Source: Euglena gracilis
Lineage: Eukaryota; Euglenida; Euglenophyceae; Euglenales
Reading direction: 5' to 3'
NCBI GenBank assembly: GCA_039621445.1
Contig: CP154955.1
Location: forward strand, 53,163,384-53,227,383
DNA: 64,000 nt
Shown here: in pieces, positions 32,501-41,727 of the stretch
How positions within the stretch are numbered: the first letter of the stretch is position 1
Layout: every line of letters starts with the position of its first letter
Notes under the pieces: generated by a model
Told to the model about the DNA's origin: nothing
Seen by the model: only the letters and a program-made list of their open reading frames with translations
The model's database searches: none
Position numbers and translations under genes: made by a program

Positions 32501-34455
32501 CGGCACAGCCTAGGCCAGACGGAGCACCCGCAGGGCATATACCTGTGGCTGCTACGCCTGTTCCAACGGCTGAGCCTCCAGGTTAGGTGACTGGCCGACG
32601 GCTGGCCAACGGCCGAGGTGACTGGTATGGTCGTCGAGGATATCCTCGAAGAACCTGCCAGTCCCACACCTTGGAGGATCAACCTCCCGTAGCACCTGCG
32701 CCAGCGGTTGTGGAGGATCAACCTCCTCGACCGGATGTCGAAATGGAAGTAGAGGAGATACCCCCACGACCACCGACACCGCGCAGGGTCCCTGCCGTCC
32801 CGAGGACAATGGCAGAGTTTCTGGGAGTGCCAGCGCCTGTGGAAGCACCGATTCCGGTGACGACCACAGTGCCACGCCTCGTCGGACAGGATGAACCTGC
32901 TCGGCGACGGCCGGCTGAACAACCCCAGGAACGTGTGCTGACCCCTCGGAGCGTCATGCGCGACCCAGCGGTCTGTATGCCCGCTTCGCCCATACGGCAA
33001 GCTTCTACTCCGGCACCATGGGCTCCTGATACCAGGAGTAAGCCGCAGGCGTCGCCTCCTGATTCAGGGAGTGCGAAGCCGAAAGGGAGCAAACCGGGTG
33101 CTGCACCCTGTAAGCCCCCTGCCCAAAGGTGGCGCTGGAGGTCAGACTGGAGGACAGCCGAAAGGCCCTACGACAATGCACGACTATTCGGCCGTTGCAT
33201 CGTCCGGGTACGGCCAGAGCAAACCGAAAGGTAAGGCTCGTGGTCGACAGGCCCAGTCTTCCGCCGGATCGACGGACGAGGAGCAGGATGAACCTGCTTC
33301 ACCTCCTGTGTCTGTGGATGACCAGCTCTGGACTCAGGATATCCTGACCAGTCTAGGCACCGTGGACACGGTCCACGTCCAGGCAAAGGACGTGCCGTGC
33401 TGGGAATCCAACGCGCAGTCCTCACCAAAGTACTAGGCCAGTACTCTGGGTGAGCGCCTATTCCAGAATGTCCAGGTATGTTCCGGGACATATTGGAAAG
33501 GTTCTCCTCGGAAGAAGAGGGGCTGAATCCATCGATTCAGTGACCCTTTGTGGTGCCTAATAGCAGCCAGTTTCTTCGTCCTTTCTTGGGATATCCCTGC
33601 CTTGTGCATCAACTGTATAGGGGCCAAGTTCTTGCAGACTGCTGATGGAGCAGTCTCCACCATTGTCCCCCACCACTGGCAGACACTGGGGAAGTGAAAG
33701 AAGGAGTACAAACAGGTGGAAGGCCGCCTGAAGGACTCCGACTTCCGAAAGGTAGAAAGCTACCGCCACACGGGAATGGCCCGTGAGTTCCGGATCGACG
33801 GCCACCATGTGCGGCACAACCAACCGCTTGTGCATGTGTGCAAGCGGCAGGTGCAATCCACGAAGTTCCATCACAGGGCGTTTGTGCCGAACTGTGTGGG
33901 GCTTGTATGTGGCGAGTGCCTGAACGCCTGGAAGCACAGCTTGAACTACTCCTACAGTGAGAATGCTCACGACACTGGGGCAATGCGCCTTGCCGTCGAG
34001 GAACACGCCAAGGTAAGAATGCCTTACCTCTGGACCGATGGCGACTGGGAAACACAGGTTTACCCCGTGTTCTCCAAGCGTCAGCATGGCGGATACGCCT
34101 TGCCACTGTGGCCTCCTGAAGAACACGATTTGGTGGACTTCAGAGGTTGGTGGGCGGCTGTATTACGCCCCCATACCGCAGGAGCTCGGACAGCGAGGTG
34201 GATGTATGACATCAACTTCAAGAAGACCCGGGGATGCCCCCACAGGTGCCTGCGAATCACCCCCGGATGAATTACATCATCTGGCCGGTGATGCTGCCCA
34301 GAATTTTCTGGGAGCAGCTCCAACGGTATCTTCCGCATCATGCTGAACGTACCAGGGAGAAGATGCCGGATAATTGGATGAAGGACTGGGAGACCCCTGT
34401 TTGGGTATTCGCCCGAGCAACCCCTTCGAAGACCCTTTGCGTTATTCGCCGCTAG
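29534..34455 (+). pseudogene. E4 ORF3: giant accessory ORF of unknown function
   Basis: About 4.9 kb of mostly open sequence follows, homologous to E3 ORF3. Frames join as 29,534-30,817, 30,8xx-31,226, 31,223-31,640, 31,615-33,1xx, 33,1xx-33,430 and 33,716-34,455. Stops lie at 30,227 and 32,584, plus several in 33,430-33,715. Shared blocks are A-L-W-D-A-Y-C-A-Q-L-L-V-I-A-N near the start, the block C-K-Y-C-R-Q-D-F-P-V-D-F-W-G-F-G-V-R-G near 31,500, W-R-A-W-x-(4-5)-E-(V/I)-Y near 31,690, V-H-V-C-K-R..K-F-H-H-R-A-F-V-P-N near 33,830 and M-P-P-Q-V-P-A-N-H near 34,234. The N-terminal part present in E3 is missing. No known enzyme motif or membrane segment is seen. Protein-level identity in the blocks with heavily diverged linkers suggests past selection on the protein. 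Confidence 0.7.
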
Positions 34456-35145
34456 TAAGTTCCCACCGGGATGCTGCCATGTGCAGGATTCCGTGTGCAT
34501 GCATGCACACCCCTCTCCCCTCTCCCCTGTCGCGGGCGTGCGACACGCAGTGCCCAGGGCGACGGCTTCTTTTCTTTTCTTTCCCTTTTTCTTTTCGGCC
34601 GTTTGAGGCCATAAGGTTGCCAGACAGCACAACTTTTCTGGCCTAAGCCTACCCCCCACTCCTCTCTACTTTCCCCCCGGGGCAAATGCTGTCGCCGGCA
34701 GTTGGCTTTGTAGAGTAGGATTTCCTTTTGCGTGGTCAGGTTTGACTGGCCGTGCACCCTGCCCAGGTTTGACTGGTCAGAGGCCCTCTCCTTCCAAACC
34801 CTCCCCATGGGTTTTCCTGGAATCCCCATGGACCCAACCCCAGGTGCCTTGGGCACACCCAAACTGGGTGGATGGGTTTGCTTGGCAAGGAAACCTGCCA
34901 GCCTCATTTTCCCCAATGGGCCATAATATACTATATACCCATAAGCCACTGCAGAATAGGTGAAACCATTTTGCGCGTTTTGGGCTTTTTGGGTCCCCTC
35001 CTTTCCGCCACCCCCCTTTGAGTGGACCCCTGTGCGACAGAAAGGGCCCCTGTGGATGCGCCAGGGTGCACCTCCCACAGACAAGGTCTGTGTAAGAAAT
35101 CCCTGTTGCCAGAATCCCTGGTCCAAAGAGGAAATCGGGCATAGC
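34456..35145 (+). other. E4 3' untranslated region
   Basis: No gene is seen. The stretch TGCCAGACAGCA...CTGTCGCCGGCAGTTGG, the GTCAGG-TTTGACTGGCC segments and the last 60 bases recur before the 3' LTR of E5 and E5'. This is a conserved 3' cis region, perhaps for packaging or second-strand priming. Confidence 0.6.
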
Positions 35146-35158
35146 CCTGGGAGGGGGA
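35146..35158 (+). other. E4 polypurine tract
   Basis: GGGAGGGGGA precedes TGTGCACC of the 3' LTR. Confidence 0.8.
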
Positions 35159-35473
35159 TGTGCACCAGGCGTATTCTTCTGTCCCCTTCCGTTGAGGAAG
35201 TTAGGATTGAAGCCGATCCTATTAGGATTTCCCAACGGGTGCTCCTTCTCTCTACACAGGTGGTATGCTTCTTTATACCTTTTCCTTCCTTTCCATCGGA
35301 CCGGACTTGGTTATCCAGTCTGTCCTCCCTGCATTGCTCCGTGCTTTGCTTCTTGGGAAGTGGGAAAAGGGATTTTCCGTTACTCTGATTTTCAGTTCCC
35401 AAGTAGGTGCCCAAAGGCGAAAGCGAAGGCTTTTGGGAATTGGGAAAGAGGAATTGGGAATCAGACGTACACT
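35159..35473 (+). repeat. E4 3' LTR
   Basis: The 315-bp copy of the 5' LTR starts TGTGCACC, ends GTACACT and is followed by the duplicated ATCAA, after which the E2 RT/RNase H sequence resumes. Confidence 0.9.
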
Positions 35474-35478
35474 ATCAA

Positions 35479-36470
35479 CCCTTAGCACAAAGGGTTTACT
35501 GAGTCTACCAATTGCAACTTCAGGCCCAAACACAACCTTTTCTTCAGCTTGTCAAAATCTTTTAAATCCTCCCCATCAAATTCCACTGGTTTTCGACTTC
35601 CTTTCTTTCCCACCTCCCTGGGGACTTTCAATTTGTCTTTCATCCAGGCAGCTACTTCCGCATACATGTGAATGTATGCATTGTAATAATTTGTGAATCC
35701 CAAAAAGGCTCTCAAAGCCGTAATTGTTTTTGGAACCTCCCACTTTTCGATCGCTCGTAACTTTCCCGGTGCAGGCCTCCTAGTCCCGTTTCCTAAAATT
35801 TGTCCACAAAATTCGACCTCCTCAGCGATAAGTTTGGCTTTGAATTCATCAGCCACCAAAAGTTCTGTTTTGAGCACTTGCAACACCCTCCTCAAATCTT
35901 TTTCATGTGCCCCCAGTAGATCCTCCCCTTCCCCGACCGTTGCCCCCACCAGTATGTCGTCTATGTATCCTGTGGCGATATCCCTTACTGGTGTCAAACG
36001 GTTATCGATCATTTGCTGAAATTGCTGGGGGGCATTTGTCAAACCCATTACGTTACACCCTCCACTGAAAAATGCCTTGGGGGGTAAAACAACACGTTAT
36101 GGGTCGACCTTCTGGGTGTAAAGGTTGTTGGTGAAAGGCTTGCTTCAAATCGATGATCGAAAACATTTGGTTTGCTCCATGTTTGACCAAAATGTCTTCG
36201 ATTTTTGGCAGGGGGTAGTTGCATCACCTTGTTTGGCTGTTTGGCCCCCTGACCCTCCTCCAAGAAAAGTCGTTGGATTTTTTTTGGAACTGGAAAATTC
36301 TGGGACAGCCATTCAGAATTTTTGGCTGTGGCTGGCTCAATGTATTTTTTTGTCAAGCCAGTCTTGTGTGATTTTTTCAAGTGCCTCTTTCCGCTCACCG
36401 TGCATGAAAAAAGGTTTCTGTCTGGTTGGCTTTGCCCCCTCCTTCAAAGGTATGTATGCATAACCATATT
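35479..36470 (-). pseudogene. pol: E2 reverse transcriptase
   Basis: On the minus strand RT begins Y-A-Y-I-P-L-K-E-G-A-K-P near 36,465. It continues with K-I-E-D-I-L and F-S-I-I-D-L-K-Q-A-F-H-Q in a shifted frame near 36,170, then G-I-F-Q-W. After a stop (TAA, about 36,050) it reads M-G-L-T-N-A-P-Q-Q-F-Q-Q, the catalytic G-Y-I-D-D-I-L-V-G, V-E-F-C-G-Q-I-L and L-R-A-F-L-G-F-T-N-Y-Y. A one-base shift before K-P-F-V-L-R-V-D leads into RNase H, where E4 interrupts. Catalytic residues are intact but the frame is not. Confidence 0.85.
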
Positions 36471-36837
36471 GTCCTCTTTCGGGGGGGTCTGGAAATTACG
36501 ATGACCGAAAGACCGTCCCCCTGTAATCTGGCAAAACTTGTTCCCTCAACTTGACTACCCGTTACTCCTCTTTTTTGTCCCCCCCCTCCCTTGCAATTAT
36601 CATTCGGTTGATAACTTGCACTGAGGGGTCACTTCCCTCCAAATTTGTGGCAACCCCCACCAGGTCCTCATCGCTCAAAACTTGCAATTCTTGGTCCAAC
36701 CCTTCCACAGGCAAACAAAGACCAATTTTTTGCAACCCAAACGAAGACCCGTCTGCCACAGTCACATTGTCCACTGCAAAAATTTTGTAATTACTGTCGT
36801 CATGATCGTCATGAATTTTTGCGGACCTCTCTGTTTT
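36471..36837 (-). other. E2 protease-RT linker
   Basis: The acidic minus-strand frame (D-N-V-T-V-A-D-G-S-S-F-G-L ... A-R-E-G-G-D-K-K-E-E) joins protease to RT. No domain is recognised. Confidence 0.45.
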
Positions 36838-37215
36838 TCAACACCCGGCAAAAAAAATAAGGTCGTGGCTGTCTTTCACCAGCGCCTTGTGGTGTGGAAA
36901 CATTCCCAGTTTTGCCTCCGCCAACCATGGATAAGAAATAATGGCATCAGCTGTAATGTTGGCCTCATAAAATTCAACCTCATATTCCACCCTCTCCATT
37001 TCCCTTTCCTCATTCCAGTTTTGTTGTAGGATCATTTCACCTTTGCACATCTGCTCCCCCCCGCCAAAGTCTGCCCATTGGCAGTTCCAAACCTTAACTG
37101 GTCCTTAGCAGGATACATTAGGTGGTCCCCTATCAACCCTTGTCGAATGAGGTTTGTTTCAGCCCCCGTGTCAATCAAAATTTTGGCTGTTTTTTCCTCC
37201 CCATTTGCCAACTTA
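36838..37215 (-). pseudogene. pol: E2 aspartic protease
   Basis: Read on the minus strand, A-K-I-L-I-D-T-G-A-E-T-N-L-I is the retropepsin active-site loop (DTG codons at about 37,166-37,174). It is followed by F-G-T-A-N-G-Q-T-L-A-G-G, and then, after a frame change near 37,050, A-D-A-I-I-S-Y-P-W-L-A-E-A-K-L. E1 has the same order (L-I-D-T-G-A-Q, T-V-N-G-D-L-L-A-G-G, Y-D-L-I-L-G-Y-P-W-L-K-E). The A-I-I-S-Y-P-W-L segment stands where E1 has L-I-L-G-Y-P-W-L, so the usual ILG glycine is Ser here. Confidence 0.8.
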
Positions 37216-37299
37216 GTCTTGGTTTATAACAGCAGTTGTCTGTCCTTCCCAAGTTTGTTCGATCCTCCCCGAGTTTCAGTCCCCCTCAACATTCTTTTT

Positions 37300-37713
37300 T
37301 CAGCCGCACCAATTTTTGCTTTTCTGGGGCTGCCAGCCCCCCTGGGACGGTTGCCTTCTATCAATCAACAAGGCCCACACCCCCCAACTGGTACCCCTCA
37401 AAATCCTCACATCAGCCTCAGACAACTTTGTTCCCTTGGGAAAATAAATCTTTTTTACAGCCATAACCACCAGATTTTTCACCGACCTCCTATTCCAGTC
37501 TGGGCAAGTACAAATTGCCCGACAATTGAAATTTTGCAATTTTTCAGCAACCTTAGGCCACAAAGTCCAGGGGGGATTCATCCACAACGTTTCCTCTGCC
37601 GCCAAATGGTTTTTCATGACATAATCATCCTCGCCGTAAATCTTTTCACACCTGGCAATTTGGCTGGTTGCAAAACAATCCCGTTCCGCCTTAACCCGAA
37701 ATTCCTTCACAAT
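37300..37713 (-). pseudogene. E2 DIRS/DAM-like NPPW domain
   Basis: This is a segment of the same minus-strand frame as the second half of the methyltransferase. It reads R-V-K-A-E-R-D-C-F-A-T-S-Q-I-A-R-C-E-K-I-Y, then L-W-M-N-P-P-W-T-L-W-P-K-V-A-E-K-L (NPPW at about 37,567-37,578), then C-T-C-P-D-W and I-D-R-R-Q-P near the end. In DIRS retroelements and DAM-family proteins this D-x-F-A ... N-P-P-W layout belongs to a methyltransferase-like fold, N-P-P-W being the N6-adenine motif IV form. E2 would thus carry both a C5-type and an N6-type methyltransferase-like domain. E1 has only low-complexity sequence at this position. Activity is not shown. Confidence 0.6.
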
Positions 37714-37919
37714 TTCCTCCATACAAACTTTCCTAACAGCATAATCCTCCCTACGACATCCGCTTTTTCGTTCCAACACGGTTAACAAATACTCCACCAG
37801 TTGTTTGGGCATCCTCAGTTTTTTCTCAGTACCAACTGCAATTCCATATTCTCCCAACTTTTCTCGTTGACTCCTCTCCCCAGGAAAAAAATTCGGGCAG
37901 GTCTGGCCATCACAAAGTT
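37714..37919 (-). other. E2 linker between methyltransferase and NPPW domain
   Basis: This open minus-strand frame of about 70 residues is charged, without a recognised domain, and continuous with both neighbours. Confidence 0.5.
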
Positions 37920-38191
37920 TGTTTTGTAGCTTGTTTAGATTTTCCCTCCCCCAGATTCGGGTGGGCTTTTGATATCCCCAAGCTGAAAATTGACAATAAT
38001 TAACATCAACAAAAGTCAGATTTTGAACACAGGGACTTTTTTGTAAAAGCCCATGACGGGGATATTCAATCCACCACAATTTTGGGTTGAAATATTCGAC
38101 AATGTCTAAAGTTTTTTTGACCAGCCGATCTGCCCCCTCCAAATTTCTGACTCCCAATGTTTTGGCCAAGCTATATTCTGTACAGGGCAGC
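37920..38191 (-). pseudogene. E2 C5 cytosine methyltransferase, C-terminal part
   Basis: From the E5 insertion point the minus-strand frame reads L-P-C-T-E-Y-S-L-A-K-T-L-G-V-R-N-L-E-G-A-D. It continues with L-W-W-I-E-Y-P-R-H-G-L-L, then F-V-D-V-N-Y-C-Q-F and G-Y-Q-K-P-T-R-I-W. These match, block for block, the E1 copy (P-A-C-T-E-Y-S-S-A, W-L-E-N-P-R-I-G, D-V-D-Y-C-M-F, G-Y-R-K-P-T-R-F-W). The Cys at about 38,182-38,184 is the expected nucleophile (PC motif), and E-Y-P replaces the E-N-(V/P) motif. The frame is open. The family resembles the compact C5 methyltransferases of phages and large DNA viruses. Confidence 0.78.
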
Positions 38192-38611
38192 TGTGTACCG
38201 GGCAGCATTGGACATGGCACTGTGCATAGCAGCAGTCTGCAGAATGTACAATGCCATGTCAGATAGTACTATTCCAAGTTCTGCAATACAAGTTGCAGAA
38301 TTAGGAACAGCCTATCCTATCTCGGATCTGCCTTCTCTTTTCACAGGTGGTATTGTTATTCTGTTTCACATTTCATTAGCCCAAAAGGGCAAACCAAGAT
38401 TTAAAGTTCAACACTCCGATAGGAGAACATTGGAGGAACGAGTTTCCAAACAAATCCCTCTCTTTGCCTTGTGCTCTGCATAAGCCCAAAGGCAATAAAA
38501 ACTAATAGTTAAGTGAAAGATTTTCTTTTTTGTTACTCTCCTGGTTCTGTTCCCACGGGAGGGTGTAAGTAGGCCGACAGGCTGTGGGAATAGAGTCAGG
38601 GGACGTACACT
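38192..38611 (+). repeat. E5 5' LTR
   Basis: It starts TGTGTACCGGG and ends GTACACT. A perfect 9-bp inverted repeat (GACATGGCA / TGCCATGTC) lies near the start, in the same place as the longer hairpin of the E3 LTR. Confidence 0.9.
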
Positions 38612-38625
38612 TGGTAGCAGAATAG
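38612..38625 (+). other. E5 primer binding site
   Basis: TGGTAGCAGAATAG abuts the LTR end, identical to E3. Confidence 0.78.
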
Positions 38626-38670
38626 GTTACGAACCTACACATACTTCACAAACAGAAAGACTACCAAGGC

Positions 38671-38705
38671 GTACACTTGGTAGCAGATTTGGTTTCTTTC
38701 CTACG
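38671..38705 (+). other. Second LTR-end/PBS-like junction in E5 leader
   Basis: GTACACTTGGTAGCAGATTTGG repeats LTR end plus PBS 66 bases after the true site. CTACCAA just upstream (38,661-38,667) pairs with TTGGTAG, giving a 7-bp stem with a 9-base loop that holds the GTACAC sequence. Confidence 0.7.
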
Positions 38706-38931
38706 CCCCTTCTCCCCCCTTCTCCCCCTCATCTTAACAGGTGACTTCAAACAGTGAGTGCTGCTGAGCCTATAGGCTACAAAGCATCCACGAGCTGTTT
38801 GGAGCCAACTTCCAAGCACAGGTACAAGCTTAAGGAGGCTCTGGGCAGTATACGCTGCCATATCCTTCTAAGTTTGTTCCTTTGCTTACCTTTTGGGGTT
38901 TGCTTGTGTTTTTTTTCCTGCAAATATAAAT

Positions 38932-41727
38932 ATGCAGAGCTCAAGCACCAACACACTCGTTGATTACCAAGAATTGATTGGTTCTTTGAGAAGCACTTCA
39001 CACAAATTGTCACAAGAGGAGTATACGCTCCAATCAAGGTATACCCCCAGCTCTATTGAGCATCCCCCCACCCAAGTCCCCAGCTCTATTGAGCATCCCC
39101 CCACCCAAATCCCCAGCTCCATTGAGCATCCCCCCACCCAAATTAACAGCTCTATTGAGCACCCCCCCACCCAATTGTCCAGCTCTATCGAGCATTCCCA
39201 ACCCCAACGGGGTGCAAACCTAATGGTGCCTCTTCCCCCCGCCCAATGGGCTCCCCCACACCTATCGGTGTCCAGAAGTTCTATCGAACTGCCCATAGCC
39301 CAACAGGCTCAACCACTTTTGGTGGAAAGCCCATTGGCTGACAGTTTTACCCCCCAGCGAGATATCGCACCAATGCCGATAGGCACATTTGATTCTGAGG
39401 CGGTTGCGCCACGTCCACTTTTTGTTGAGGTTGGGTTAGAAATACCAAATTTTTCCCCGCCCCCCCATGTGCTCCCATGTCCAAGTCCTATCGGACAATT
39501 TATCACACTGCAGCAGTTTTCCAACCTTGCAACTGATTTCCAGAAAGCGCAACAGCGCATTCTCCAATTGAGCGGTGATTCCGCGAATTTTGCACAAGTT
39601 TCTGCCCAAGCACATGAAAGTTTTGCAACCCGCACTTATGTGCAACAATTGGAGGAGAGACGTTCTCGATTGGAGCAGAAATCTTGCCATTGTGGTGAAG
39701 TTCCTGCTGAAATTGCAAGTTTTCACACCCAAATCGCAAATGTTGCGAGTAGGTTTGAGGACTGGCAACAACAGCGGCAACGAGACATGGCAGAAATTGA
39801 AGCCGCTTTGGCTAAGTTTCAAGCCCGCTATGCGGAAGCAAATGGCAAAATTCCGGATGAAACCGCGATAGCAGATTTGCAGATATACATGCAAGAATTA
39901 AGCACAAAATTGCTTCAGGTGCAATCACCAACCCCATACGCATTGCCGTCGACCACACCCACACCCACACCCACATCCCTACACTTGGAGCATTTTTGCG
40001 CCAAAATGCGTGACGATCACCAAATCATGCAAGGATTTTGTGACAGTTTCATGAATGCCGAGAAAAAGGTGAAACAGAATGCAACAAAATTACAAAATGA
40101 ACTTATAGCGCTATCCGCGCAAGTATCGGCCTTGATGGAACAGCCAAAGGCTGAAATAGTCAAAAGTCCGCGTTCGGACCAACCATCTGCACAATTGGAG
40201 ATCATTTCCAGTGCGATACGCACTTTAGCAGTTCGAGTTCAAGAATTGGACACTGTTTTTGGTGCAATTTCGCAGGATTTCCTGTTGATTTCTGACAAAA
40301 TTACGCTGTTGGATGAGTTACCCTCATACCGTAAGCGAATTAGGCATTTACAGGATGATGTGAGTCGGATAAACGACAATTTGCAAGTTGTTGACAATTT
40401 GGAGCAAAGTGTGCACCAGTTGGCAACCAATTTGGACCAAGTACACGCACAATTGCGTTCTGTACAAAAAATCCCGCATTCGGGTATGGTTGGCACACTT
40501 GCCACATCCTTCACCTCAAAAAGCGCTATTCGCGCAACCATTGTAGAGCCTACTGGCACATGGCCACCAAACCATATTTCTGCTCATGTGGAAGTTCCCC
40601 CCGTGGTGTTACCAGTCCCAATGGACAAGTTTTCGGATGATGAGTCGGGTTTTCCATCGAGATCCAGACCAACCCACCTCTTAAGTCAAGAGATTCGGCA
40701 GTCCGAACTAATTAGCGGTATGGGCCGCAATCCCACACATCCCATCCCTGGTCATTCCTCGCAAATTTTCTTGGAATCCCCAACAGTACAACCATGCGAC
40801 ACGTCACCCCCCCATGCGCATTCACATCACCATTCGCGCATTCGCGACACCCCAAATGTACATGGTACCTATGGTACACTTGGTGGTATGTTCCATGTGC
40901 ATTGGCATAATTTCCACAACAACACACTTGGTGCAGCCACCGGTGTATCCACACAGGGTGCGATACCGCGCCCGGGCCCACCCACCATGAATACCACCGA
41001 AGGGCCACGGGTTACTCAGAAAGATTTCACAAACACCATCGCTATCGCGAATAAGGTGAAGCCCCAATGGGACGGTGACCCGACCACATGGAAACAATTT
41101 TTCCGTGACTGGGAATACTTCTGGGACTTGAAGGGTCCAACCCAAGCCGGAAACCCAGAAGTAATCAAAATGGAATTCATAGACTGTTTACCAAAAGACG
41201 AAAAGGAACGCGCCAGACAATTGGTCATTCGCGGGCGCATTTCTTTTCAGGATTTCGTTGAGCAATATGCTTCATCATGTTCCAGTTTGGTTTCCAGAAT
41301 CACTCTGGAGAAAAAATGGCGGCAATATGCCCCCCATGACCGAAAATGGAGGTCGATAGACCTATGGTACTCAAAATGGCTTTCTTTGGCAGCCGAAGTA
41401 GATGAGTTAGGCGAAAATCAAATGAAAGAGCAATTTGACGCAGTATTACTGCACTTTATACCCAAACTCATCAAAGAAATTCACCGCGGGGAACTCGCAG
41501 GACATATTTTGACGCTCGATGAGCGATGGAACTATGTTTCCAAACAATTGAAGCCATCACAGCTTCTCGGACAAATCCAGTCGGCTTATACGAGCCACCC
41601 CACAGCAGGAATACCCGCTATCCAAGTCAGTTATGTGAAAAATGTGTCATGCGTATCACATACCGCTATAGCGGAATCCAAAATGCCCAATTCGCGCTCT
41701 TCGGAAGAATTTTCGGACAAATTGTGA
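38932..41727 (+). CDS. gag: E5 Gag (coiled-coil capsid protein)
   Basis: This is an intact 931-codon frame. I chose the ATG at 38,932 because M-Q-S-S-S-T-N-T-L-V-D-Y-Q-E-L-I-G-S-L-R aligns with E3 and E4. Residues about 40-85 are five 11-residue repeats (S-S-I-E-H-P-P-T-Q), followed by a Pro-rich part. Residues about 190-520 are long coiled-coil segments. Residues about 680-910 are the Gag core, with Q-W-D-G-D-P-T-T-W-K-Q-F-F-R-D-W-E-Y-F-W and G-Q-I-Q-S-A-Y. The TGA at 41,725 falls where the first Cys of the zinc knuckle should be. It is the only long uninterrupted gag in the window, perhaps the source of particles for the family. It acts as cytoplasmic or nuclear virus-like particle protein by analogy. 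Confidence 0.88.
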   Translation: MQSSSTNTLVDYQELIGSLRSTSHKLSQEEYTLQSRYTPSSIEHPPTQVPSSIEHPPTQIPSSIEHPPTQINSSIEHPPTQLSSSIEHSQPQRGANLMVPLPPAQWAPPHLSVSRSSIELPIAQQAQPLLVESPLADSFTPQRDIAPMPIGTFDSEAVAPRPLFVEVGLEIPNFSPPPHVLPCPSPIGQFITLQQFSNLATDFQKAQQRILQLSGDSANFAQVSAQAHESFATRTYVQQLEERRSRLEQKSCHCGEVPAEIASFHTQIANVASRFEDWQQQRQRDMAEIEAALAKFQARYAEANGKIPDETAIADLQIYMQELSTKLLQVQSPTPYALPSTTPTPTPTSLHLEHFCAKMRDDHQIMQGFCDSFMNAEKKVKQNATKLQNELIALSAQVSALMEQPKAEIVKSPRSDQPSAQLEIISSAIRTLAVRVQELDTVFGAISQDFLLISDKITLLDELPSYRKRIRHLQDDVSRINDNLQVVDNLEQSVHQLATNLDQVHAQLRSVQKIPHSGMVGTLATSFTSKSAIRATIVEPTGTWPPNHISAHVEVPPVVLPVPMDKFSDDESGFPSRSRPTHLLSQEIRQSELISGMGRNPTHPIPGHSSQIFLESPTVQPCDTSPPHAHSHHHSRIRDTPNVHGTYGTLGGMFHVHWHNFHNNTLGAATGVSTQGAIPRPGPPTMNTTEGPRVTQKDFTNTIAIANKVKPQWDGDPTTWKQFFRDWEYFWDLKGPTQAGNPEVIKMEFIDCLPKDEKERARQLVIRGRISFQDFVEQYASSCSSLVSRITLEKKWRQYAPHDRKWRSIDLWYSKWLSLAAEVDELGENQMKEQFDAVLLHFIPKLIKEIHRGELAGHILTLDERWNYVSKQLKPSQLLGQIQSAYTSHPTAGIPAIQVSYVKNVSCVSHTAIAESKMPNSRSSEEFSDKL

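Larger units (their letters stand above)
19845..35473 (+). mobile_element. E4: most complete clade II chromodomain retrotransposon
   Basis: Equal-length 315-bp LTRs at 19,845-20,159 and 35,159-35,473 differ at 17 positions (5.4%). The 5-bp flank ATCAA is duplicated (19,840-19,844 and 35,474-35,478). The element has a PBS, a leader, gag with two zinc knuckles, protease, NPPW domain, RT, RNase H, integrase, chromodomain, ORF3, a conserved 3' region and a polypurine tract. It has in-frame stops in gag, pol and ORF3, so the copy is dead. It sits in the RNase H gene of E2; joining 19,844 to 35,479 on the minus strand gives F-V-L-R-V-D-A-S-G-Y. Confidence 0.92.

Noticed and set aside
33433-33711. 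Minus-strand frame in E4 reading R-W-I-Q-P-L-F..R-S-P-R-V-L-A, similar to a + strand stretch of E3 ORF3 near 14,717-14,820
   Set aside because: Short match on the wrong strand with no nucleotide support for an inversion. Probably chance.
39050-39193. Regularly spaced repeats that might suggest a CRISPR array
   Set aside because: The units are direct tandem repeats without unique spacers, they are in frame inside gag, and the genome is eukaryotic.
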